Source: Bacteroidales bacterium (GTDB taxonomy: Bacteria > Bacteroidota > Bacteroidia > Bacteroidales > BM520). Taken from it: DNA of 5,089 nucleotides. The notes beneath the pieces are model-generated. The model saw only the letters and a program-made list of their open reading frames with translations, had not been told where the DNA came from and did no database searches. Below, in pieces: positions 1-5,089 of this stretch. The stretch is from the NCBI GenBank assembly GCA_023230285.1, contig JALNXP010000185.1, positions 1-5,089 of the forward strand. Reading direction: 5' to 3'. A program made the translations under genes and the position numbers. Position 1 is the stretch's first letter, and each line of letters begins with the position of its first letter.

Positions 1-1763
1 CAATTATATCCGTTATCAGAAATAAATTCTAATACGGCAGAGCCGAGACCGCCAACTATCGTGCCATCTTCTACAGTAAGTATATACTTGAAATTTTTGC
101 ATACGTGGTGTAGTAAATCTTCATCAAGCGGTTTTAAAAAAGTCATACTGTAATGAGCAGGTGAAACGGTAGTTTCTGTTTTAAGTTTAGCTATAGCTTT
201 TTTTACGAAGTTGCCTACATGTCCGATAGAGATTACAGCAACATCATTACCTTCGCAGATAGTTTGAGCTTTTCCGATGTCCATCAGCTGATACTTCGTT
301 CGTTGTATTTTATGCACGCCGCGGCTTCGCGGATACCTTATTGCAAAAGGTTCTTTCGTAAATTGTGCTGTATATATTAGGTTCTGCAATTCGTATTCAT
401 CAATGGGAGCACTGATAATCATATTAGGAATTGAGCGTAGAAAAGCCAAGTCGAGGGTGCCGTGATGAGTTGGTCCGTCTTCGCCGACAAGTCCTGCGCG
501 GTCAATACAGAATACTACAGGCAGATTTTGCAGTGCAACATCATGGACTACTTGGTCGTAAGCTCTTTGTAGAAATGTGGAATAAATAGCAACATAAGGA
601 CGAAAACCTCTTGCTGCAAGACCGGCAGCAAAGGTGACAGCATGCTCTTCGGAAATTCCTACGTCGAAAGTTCTTTCAGGAAATGCCTCCATCATGATAT
701 TTAAGGAAGAACCTGACGGCATAGCCGGAGTTATTCCTATAATTTTATCGTTAGTTTTAGCAATGTCAGTAATAGTTTCACCGAATACTGTTTGATATTT
801 AGGAGGAAGCCCCTTGGTGACGGGAAGCCGTTTTCCTGTTGCAGCATCAAAACGCCCGGGGGCATGAAATATGATTTTATTTTCTTCGGCAGCAGGAAAT
901 CCCTTGCCCTTGGTTGTTATACAATGGAAAATCTTTGGTCCGTTGATTTCTTTGATGCGAGATAAAATTGAAACTAATTCAATGACATCATGCCCGTCGG
1001 CAGGTCCAAAATAACGCAATCCGAGAGATTCAAAAATGTTGCTTTCATCTAAAATAGAAGATTTTAGATTCCTTTTGATTTGTCTTGCTATAAATCCTTT
1101 ACTATCCTTGGAGCGATAAAAGATGTTCCATAATTTATCACGCAAATGATTATAAGATTTAGAAGTGGCAATATGTAATAAATAATTTTTGATGGCACCA
1201 ACACTCTCGTCTATTGCTATTCCGTTGTCATTGAGTATGATAAGAAGGTTGGCATCAGAACTTCCGGCGTTGTTCATAGCTTCAAATGCGAGACCTCCGG
1301 AAATTGAGCCGTCACCAATGACAGCAATGCTGTTTTTGTCATATTCTTTGTTGTTTTTGGCGGCAATAGCCATACCTAACGCCGCAGATATCGAAGTAGA
1401 AGCATGTCCCGTCCCAAAAGCATCATATTCACTTTCAGTTGTCTTTGGAAATCCGCTGATACCTTTAAACTGCCTTATCGTATCAAAAGTATCTCTGCGT
1501 CCTGTCAATATTTTATGAGGATAAGCCTGATGCCCTACGTCCCATACGAGATTATCATACGGAGTATCAAATACATAGTGAATAGCAACGGTAAGCTCAA
1601 CTACGCCGAGACTCGAACCGAGATGTCCTGCATTATGAGAAATTACCTCAATAATGTACGACCTTAATTCTTCACATACCGCCGGAAGTTCCGCTATGTC
1701 AAGTTTTTTTAAATCTTGAGGAGAATTAATTCGAGAAAGAAGTTTATATTTAGAATCTATCAT
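1..1763 (-). CDS. dxs: 1-deoxy-D-xylulose-5-phosphate synthase (Dxs), C-terminus cut off by window edge
   Basis: Thiamine-diphosphate (TPP) enzyme that condenses pyruvate with glyceraldehyde 3-phosphate to give DXP, the first step of the methylerythritol-phosphate isoprenoid pathway; cytoplasmic. The frame is open for 587 codons to the window edge. Seen in order: GHLGSSLG with His47, GHQAYPHK (77-84), GTGHASTSIS with His120, the TPP/Mg motif GDGS (Asp151) ending at LNDN (178-180), GPADGHD, the pyrimidine-domain motif GISEEHAV whose Glu372 matches the catalytic Glu370 of E. coli Dxs, DRAGLVGEDGPTHHG (421-435) and RYPRSRG (476-482). The family is usually about 620-640 residues, so roughly 40-50 are missing. 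The ATG at 1763 is chosen because the N-terminus aligns well with E. coli Dxs and an in-frame stop lies just upstream (1770-1772). A GTG at 1766 is the only other option. No Shine-Dalgarno is visible. It is the last visible gene of the sufE-sufT-dxs operon and has no promoter of its own that I can see. No frameshift or lost key residue was found. Confidence 0.97.
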   Translation of the reverse strand, partial: MIDSKYKLLSRINSPQDLKKLDIAELPAVCEELRSYIIEVISHNAGHLGSSLGVVELTVAIHYVFDTPYDNLVWDVGHQAYPHKILTGRRDTFDTIRQFKGISGFPKTTESEYDAFGTGHASTSISAALGMAIAAKNNKEYDKNSIAVIGDGSISGGLAFEAMNNAGSSDANLLIILNDNGIAIDESVGAIKNYLLHIATSKSYNHLRDKLWNIFYRSKDSKGFIARQIKRNLKSSILDESNIFESLGLRYFGPADGHDVIELVSILSRIKEINGPKIFHCITTKGKGFPAAEENKIIFHAPGRFDAATGKRLPVTKGLPPKYQTVFGETITDIAKTNDKIIGITPAMPSGSSLNIMMEAFPERTFDVGISEEHAVTFAAGLAARGFRPYVAIYSTFLQRAYDQVVHDVALQNLPVVFCIDRAGLVGEDGPTHHGTLDLAFLRSIPNMIISAPIDEYELQNLIYTAQFTKEPFAIRYPRSRGVHKIQRTKYQLMDIGKAQTICEGNDVAVISIGHVGNFVKKAIAKLKTETTVSPAHYSMTFLKPLDEDLLHHVCKNFKYILTVEDGTIVGGLGSAVLEFISDNGYN

Positions 1764-1769
1764 CACAAT

Positions 1770-2084
1770 TTAGTATAACATATCAAGTGCTACTTTTGCA
1801 GCGTCAGACATTTTGTCTTCTGACCACGCCGGCTCAAAAGTTAATTCAATAATCACATTTTTTACGCCATCTATTTCAGAAACGGCTTCTTTAACAGCTT
1901 GCGGAAGATGCTCCGCTTCAGGACAATTTGGTGCCGTGAGTGTCATAAGTATTTTTACATCACCGTCTTTCTCCGTAATGTCGTATATTAACCCTAATTC
2001 ATAAATGTTGATTGGTATTTCCGGGTCGAAAATTGTCTTAATGGCATCTGTTATCTTATTTTTTAACTGAGAAGGCATAAGCAT
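1770..2084 (-). CDS. sufT: DUF59/MIP18-family Fe-S assembly protein, SufT-like
   Basis: Small cytoplasmic protein of 104 residues made of a single DUF59 (MIP18/PaaD-like) domain. Family members act in Fe-S cluster assembly or delivery to target proteins; the exact biochemical step is not settled. Visible hallmarks are DPEIPINIYELGLIY (20-34), MTLTAPNCPEAEHLP (47-61) with the conserved Cys54, and a C-terminal stretch PAWSEDKMSDAAK (85-97), all typical of the short SUF-associated form. The start could be the ATG at 2084 or the ATG two codons later (2078). Both lie inside the end of sufE, so translation is probably coupled to sufE. It ends 6 bases before the dxs ATG and is in the same reading frame as dxs. 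The neighbour sufE supports an Fe-S role over the PaaD-like role in phenylacetate oxidation; no paa genes are visible. The family call is firm; the symbol sufT is by similarity and context. Confidence 0.88.
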   Translation of the reverse strand: MLMPSQLKNKITDAIKTIFDPEIPINIYELGLIYDITEKDGDVKILMTLTAPNCPEAEHLPQAVKEAVSEIDGVKNVIIELTFEPAWSEDKMSDAAKVALDMLY

Positions 2085-2475
2085 ACATTTTAATTTGTTT
2101 AACCATAGAAAGCAGACCGTTTGAACGTGTCGGAGATAAATATTCTTTGAGACCTATCTTGTCAATAAAACTCATGTCGGCATTCAGAATATCTTCCGGA
2201 GAAGCACCTGACAAAACGTTTATCAGCAACGCTATTATGCCCTTTGTGATGATGGCATCACTGTCTGCAGTAAACAACAACTTGCCATCTCTTAATTCTG
2301 CATGTAGCCATACTTGAGATTGACAGCCACTGATAGTGTTGTCGGGCGTTTTAAATTTATCTTCAATAGCCGGTAATGATTTACCAAGTTCTATGATATA
2401 ATTATATTTGTCCATCCAATCGTCAAAATAATTAAACTCTTCAACGAGTTTTTGCGCTTTTTCTTGAATAGTCAT
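2056..2475 (-). CDS. sufE: SufE-family sulfur acceptor for Fe-S cluster assembly
   Basis: SufE takes persulfide sulfur from the cysteine desulfurase SufS and passes it to the SufBCD scaffold; cytoplasmic. The 139-residue product has the normal family length. It carries FDDWMDKYNYIIELGKSLP near the N-terminus (17-35), then ISGCQSQVWL (48-57), in which Cys51 is the sulfur-accepting cysteine and sits at the same number as in E. coli SufE, and GLLSMVKQIK near the C-terminus. The reading frame extends upstream to an ATG at 2553, but those 26 extra residues do not look like SufE and would place the start upstream of the -7 promoter box at 2505-2512. I therefore take the ATG at 2475 (MTIQEKAQ). It is first in the operon; its last 29 bases overlap the sufT-like gene. 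No sufS or sufBCD is in the window, so its partner must be encoded elsewhere. Confidence 0.93.
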   Translation of the reverse strand: MTIQEKAQKLVEEFNYFDDWMDKYNYIIELGKSLPAIEDKFKTPDNTISGCQSQVWLHAELRDGKLLFTADSDAIITKGIIALLINVLSGASPEDILNADMSFIDKIGLKEYLSPTRSNGLLSMVKQIKMYAYAFSVKK

Positions 2476-2504
2476 ATTATAATTTCTGATTAAAAATAAT
2501 TTCG

Positions 2505-2512
2505 CAAAGGTA
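2505..2512 (-). promoter_or_regulatory. -7 box TACCTTTG of the sufE-sufT-dxs promoter
   Basis: Read on the minus strand this is TACCTTTG, a full match to the Bacteroidota primary-sigma -7 consensus TAnnTTTG. It lies 29 bases upstream of the sufE ATG at 2475, which leaves a leader of roughly 20-25 bases. No clear TTG -33 element is found at the expected distance, so the promoter may be weak or activator-dependent. Its position rules out the upstream ATG at 2553 as the sufE start for transcripts from this promoter. Confidence 0.65.
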
Positions 2513-2576
2513 AGAGTTTTATTTGAATTAAATAATATGTTTTTATCTTGCAAATATTTCCAAAATCATTAAAAGT

Positions 2577-2591
2577 ATGTTTAAAGAACAT
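2577..2591. repeat. Short inverted repeat ATGTT-N5-AACAT, possible operator
   Basis: The two 5-base arms ATGTT and AACAT are exact reverse complements around a 5-base spacer. The repeat sits close to the midpoint between the two divergent -7 boxes, as a shared regulator site might. It is short and lies in AT-rich DNA, so chance is a serious alternative. I cannot assign it to a regulator family. Confidence 0.25.
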
Positions 2592-2640
2592 TTAATTACA
2601 AGCTGTTGTGAAAGTTCTCTTTTAAATGGCGAAAAAATAT

Positions 2641-2648
2641 TATCTTTG
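2641..2648 (+). promoter_or_regulatory. -7 box TATCTTTG of the bcd-etfB-etfA promoter
   Basis: TATCTTTG is a full match to the Bacteroidota -7 consensus TAnnTTTG and lies 22 bases upstream of the ATG at 2671, giving a short leader of about 15-18 bases. No good TTG -33 element is seen at the usual spacing; the nearest TTG, at 2606-2608, is too far. The box shows that the ATG at 2626, in frame with bcd, lies upstream of the transcript start. Confidence 0.68.
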
Positions 2649-2670
2649 CAAAAATTTAAAATGTTTAATT

Positions 2671-3810
2671 ATGGATTTTTCTTTAACGAAACAAGAAGAA
2701 CTTTTCCTTAAAATGATTAGAGAATTTGCGGAGAAGGAAGTAAAACCTTTGGCAGCAGATGTAGATGAGGAAGAAAGATTTCCGATGGAGACTGTTGAAA
2801 AGATGGGTAAAATCGGATTAATGGGTATTCCTGTTCCAAAACAATACGGTGGACAGGGCGGAACGAATCAGATTTATACTATGGCAGTAGAAGAGTTGTC
2901 GAGAGTTTGCGCAACTACAGGCGTTATTGTCTCGGCTCATACTTCATTGTGTATAGCTCCGATTTTGGAAAATGGTAATGAAGAACAGAAGATGAAGTAT
3001 ATTCCGAAACTTGCAAGTGGCGAGTGGATTGGTGCTTTTGGTCTTACAGAACCTAATGCAGGTACAGATGCAGCTATGCAGCAAACTACAGCTGTGGATG
3101 CCGGAGACAAATGGATACTGAACGGCTCTAAAATATTTATTACCAATTCCGGCTACGCTCATGTCTATATTATTATGGCTATGACAGATAAGTCGTTGGG
3201 AACCAAAGGTATATCAGCATTTATAGTAGAAGATGGCATGCCCGGTTTCAGCGTAGGCAAAAAAGAGAAAAAAATGGGTATCAGAGGCTCTGCTACCTGT
3301 GAACTGATATTTGAGAATTGCGAAGTGCCAAAAGAAAACCTTCTCGGTAATTTAGGTAAAGGCTTTGGTATAGCAATGAAAACTCTTGACGGAGGACGTA
3401 TAGGTATCGCTTCCCAAGCTCTCGGAATAGCACAAGGTGCTATGGATGAAACTGTTAAATACACTAAAGAGCGTAAACAATTCGGTAAATCTATCGCTTC
3501 TTTCCAAAATACCCAGTTCCAAATGGCTGATTTGGAGACTAAAATACAGGCAGCTCGCTTACTTGTAAGGTCTGCCGCCTATAAAAAAGACCAAAAATTG
3601 CCATATTCAGCAGATGCTGCTATGTGTAAATTGTTTGCAGCAGAAACAGCAATGGAAGTGACAACTAAAGCTGTACAATTCCACGGCGGTTACGGCTATA
3701 CCCGCGAATATCCGGTCGAAAGAATGATGCGTGACGCTAAAATTACCGAAATATACGAAGGCACTTCCGAAGTTCAAAGAATGGTTATCGCCGGCAAATT
3801 GTTTAAATAA
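2671..3810 (+). CDS. bcd: Short-chain acyl-CoA dehydrogenase, butyryl-CoA dehydrogenase-like
   Basis: FAD flavoprotein that interconverts a short-chain acyl-CoA and its 2-enoyl-CoA (butyryl-CoA/crotonyl-CoA is the likely pair), exchanging electrons with ETF; cytoplasmic. The 379-residue product has the length of clostridial Bcd and resembles it throughout, from MDFSLTKQEE to the C-terminus. Seen: SAHTSLC in the N-terminal helical domain, LTEPNAGTD (125-133) and NGSKIFITN (151-159) of the FAD-binding beta domain, LDGGRIGIASQALG around Arg243, ERKQFGK (267-273), QFHGGYGY (336-343), and the catalytic-base motif YEGTSEVQR with Glu363. The in-frame ATG at 2626 is rejected because the extra 15 residues match nothing in the family and span the -7 box at 2641-2648. 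Only A-rich sequence precedes the ATG, with no Shine-Dalgarno. etfB follows after 15 bases. Substrate chain length cannot be proven from sequence; a propionyl- or branched-chain enzyme is possible but less likely. Confidence 0.93.
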   Translation: MDFSLTKQEELFLKMIREFAEKEVKPLAADVDEEERFPMETVEKMGKIGLMGIPVPKQYGGQGGTNQIYTMAVEELSRVCATTGVIVSAHTSLCIAPILENGNEEQKMKYIPKLASGEWIGAFGLTEPNAGTDAAMQQTTAVDAGDKWILNGSKIFITNSGYAHVYIIMAMTDKSLGTKGISAFIVEDGMPGFSVGKKEKKMGIRGSATCELIFENCEVPKENLLGNLGKGFGIAMKTLDGGRIGIASQALGIAQGAMDETVKYTKERKQFGKSIASFQNTQFQMADLETKIQAARLLVRSAAYKKDQKLPYSADAAMCKLFAAETAMEVTTKAVQFHGGYGYTREYPVERMMRDAKITEIYEGTSEVQRMVIAGKLFK

Positions 3811-3825
3811 TAAAAATTGAAAATG

Positions 3826-4605
3826 ATGAATATAGTAGTTTGTATAAAACAAGTTCCGGATACTACCGAAATCAAGATAAATCCGGCAACAGGAACACTA
3901 ATCCGTGAAGGTGTGCCAAGTATTATGAACCCTGATGATAAAGGCGGTTTAGAAATGGCATTAAGATTAAAAGACCTGTATGGAGCTAATGTTACGGTTA
4001 TTACCATGGGACCGCCACAAGCAGATGCAATATTACGCGAGGCTTTTGCTATGGGTGTTGACCGCACTATTCTTTTAACCGACAGAAAATTTGCAGGTGC
4101 TGATACTTTAGCTACCTCTAACGCTCTTGCAGCTGCTCTAAAATGCCTCGATTATGACCTTATCATCACCGGTCGTCAGGCTATTGACGGAGATACGGCT
4201 CAAGTTGGACCACAAATGGCTGAACACCTCGACCTGCCACAAGTTTCATACGTTGTTGACCTTAAATATGAAGGCAGACATGTCATCGTCAAAAAAGAAA
4301 CTGAAGACGGTTATCAAATGCTCGAAGCTGAAACACCATGCGTGCTTACTGTCCTTGCCTCAGCTAATCAAGCTCGGTATATGACTGTGTCCGGAATTAT
4401 GGAGGCTTTCGATAAAGAAGTAGAAATATGGAACGTCAGCAAAATTAATGTTGATGAAGCAAAGTTAGGTCTCGCCGGCTCTCCGACAAGAGTGAAAAGC
4501 TCTTTTACTAAAGCTCAAAAAGGTGCCGGACAAGTGTATGAAGTTGATGCAGAAGAAGCTGTAGGCATCATCATCAGTAAACTTCAAGAAAAATATATCA
4601 TTTAA
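3826..4605 (+). CDS. etfB: Electron transfer flavoprotein beta subunit (EtfB)
   Basis: Small subunit of the heterodimeric ETF, which carries electrons to or from the acyl-CoA dehydrogenase encoded just upstream. The 259-residue product has normal length and opens with the typical MNIVVCIKQVPDTTEIKI. It has GTLIREGVPSIMNPDDK, the nucleotide-binding loop VITMGPPQA (58-66), ADTLATSNALAAALK, and the signature GRQAIDGDTAQVGP (116-129), which in anaerobic ETFs contributes to binding the EtfB flavin. These blocks are closest in appearance to clostridial ETFs associated with Bcd. Start choice: TTG 3817, ATG 3823 and ATG 3826 are all in frame. I chose 3826 because family members usually begin MNIVVC or similar; ATG 3823 adds one Met and is equally compatible with the sequence. 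No terminator or promoter separates it from bcd, so it is co-transcribed. Confidence 0.95.
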   Translation: MNIVVCIKQVPDTTEIKINPATGTLIREGVPSIMNPDDKGGLEMALRLKDLYGANVTVITMGPPQADAILREAFAMGVDRTILLTDRKFAGADTLATSNALAAALKCLDYDLIITGRQAIDGDTAQVGPQMAEHLDLPQVSYVVDLKYEGRHVIVKKETEDGYQMLEAETPCVLTVLASANQARYMTVSGIMEAFDKEVEIWNVSKINVDEAKLGLAGSPTRVKSSFTKAQKGAGQVYEVDAEEAVGIIISKLQEKYII

Positions 4606-4623
4606 CTCAATAGTCGTTTAATT

Positions 4624-5089
4624 ATGGATACCTCAAATTATAAAAATGTGTTCGTCTTTATCGAACAAAGAGAAGGAATAATACAACCGGTTGCTTTAGA
4701 ATTGTTAGGAAAGGCTTCGGATTTAGCTGCCGCTTTAAATGAAAAAGTTGTGGCCGTTTTTCTCGGATATAATATAACCGATAAAGCACAATATCTTATA
4801 GAATATGGTGCTGACCAAGTAATTTGTGTAGATTTGCCGGAATTGAAAGACTATCTCACAGAGCAGTACTCTCAGGCTGTATATCAGGTAATTACTAATT
4901 ATAAGCCAAGTATTGTCCTGTTTGGTGCCACTACTATAGGCAGAGATCTTGCTCCACGCCTCTCAGCACGCCTTGCAACAGGATTAACTGCTGACTGCAC
5001 TAAATTGGAAGTGTCGGAAGAGAAACAGTTTATGATGACACGTCCCGCTTTCGGCGGCAACCTTATGGCAACTATCGTCTGTGCCGACC
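4624..5089 (+). CDS. etfA: Electron transfer flavoprotein alpha subunit (EtfA), N-terminal part
   Basis: Large ETF subunit, partner of EtfB. The 155 codons present cover the N-terminal domain; full-length EtfA is normally about 310-340 residues, so the C-terminal FAD-binding domain lies beyond the window. Seen: NVFVFIEQREG at the start (8-18), a Rossmann-like stretch around VVAVFLGYN, IEYGADQVICVD, then PSIVLFGATTIGRDLAPRLS with GRDLAP at 106-111, TGLTADCTKLE, and RPAFGGN (140-146). The last two blocks are typical of EtfA and appear in clostridial bifurcating ETFs. No ferredoxin-like [4Fe-4S] domain is fused at the N-terminus, unlike some anaerobe EtfA proteins. The start ATG follows the etfB stop after 18 bases, without a recognisable Shine-Dalgarno, and the frame is intact to the edge. 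Confidence 0.94.
   Translation, partial: MDTSNYKNVFVFIEQREGIIQPVALELLGKASDLAAALNEKVVAVFLGYNITDKAQYLIEYGADQVICVDLPELKDYLTEQYSQAVYQVITNYKPSIVLFGATTIGRDLAPRLSARLATGLTADCTKLEVSEEKQFMMTRPAFGGNLMATIVCAD

Larger units (their letters stand above)
2476..2670. other. Divergent intergenic region between sufE and bcd
   Basis: This AT-rich 195-base stretch separates two divergent operons and is the only sizeable non-coding DNA in the window. It holds two back-to-back Bacteroidota-type -7 boxes facing outward (2505-2512 on minus, 2641-2648 on plus), about 130 bases apart, plus a short inverted repeat near the middle (2577-2591). Apart from these I see no small gene, no riboswitch-like structure and no terminator. 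Confidence 0.85.

Noticed and set aside
1189..1667. Open plus-strand frames antisense to dxs (1189-1518 and 1404-1667)
   Set aside because: They lie wholly inside dxs, whose complete motif set on the minus strand is unambiguous. Their translations show no recognisable domain.
1..1763. Possible dxs pseudogene or frameshift
   Set aside because: I read the frame codon by codon from 1763 to position 3 and found no internal stop; all TPP and catalytic motifs are in order. Only the window edge truncates it.
2606..2623. Possible Rex-type redox operator (TTGTGAA...) ahead of bcd
   Set aside because: Clostridial bcd operons can be Rex-controlled, so I looked for it. Only the first half-site resembles the consensus; the expected inverted second half is absent.
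2937..4067. Minus-strand open frames opposite bcd and etfB
   Set aside because: Products are low-complexity shadows of the strong plus-strand genes, with no domain, promoter or conserved motif of their own.
4154..4384. Plus-strand open frame inside etfB in another frame
   Set aside because: It is nested within the etfB signature region and its translation is Lys/Leu/Thr-rich with no recognisable domain; a frame shadow.
4606..4623. Possible terminator or separate promoter between etfB and etfA
   Set aside because: The 18-base gap has no hairpin with a T-run and no TAnnTTTG box.

Overview
The window looks like chromosomal DNA from a low-GC, probably anaerobic member of the Bacteroidota (Bacteroidales-like). 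The evidence is indirect. Both promoters carry the Bacteroidota-type -7 box TAnnTTTG, no start codon has a convincing Shine-Dalgarno, and an acyl-CoA dehydrogenase/ETF set of the anaerobic type sits beside SUF-type Fe-S genes and dxs. Coding density is high. I see no mobile element, CRISPR array, RNA gene or integration scar.

Layout: two divergent gene clusters share a central 195-base intergenic region (2476-2670). To the left, on the minus strand, lies sufE (2056-2475), then a DUF59/MIP18-family SufT-like gene (1770-2084), then dxs (1-1763, its 3' end beyond the window). sufE and the sufT-like gene overlap by 29 bases, and only 6 bases separate the sufT-like stop from the dxs ATG, so the three are almost certainly one operon. 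To the right, on the plus strand, lies a butyryl-CoA-dehydrogenase-like gene (2671-3810), then etfB (3826-4605), then etfA (4624 to the window end, truncated). The gaps are 15 and 18 bases, again one operon.

How the genes work together: SufE accepts sulfur from a cysteine desulfurase and the SufT-like protein helps Fe-S cluster maturation. Dxs opens the methylerythritol-phosphate (DXP) isoprenoid pathway, whose last two enzymes, IspG and IspH, are Fe-S proteins, so a functional link is plausible. The right-hand operon encodes a short-chain acyl-CoA dehydrogenase and its partner electron-transferring flavoprotein. Their order (bcd-etfB-etfA) and motifs resemble the clostridial butyryl-CoA dehydrogenase/ETF complex, which can couple crotonyl-CoA reduction to ferredoxin reduction by flavin-based electron bifurcation.

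I do not see a previously undescribed system here. All six genes belong to well-known families. The points worth a second look are the promoter arrangement, which fixes two start codons, the sufE-sufT-dxs linkage, the same-frame sufT/dxs junction, and whether the ETF is bifurcating.
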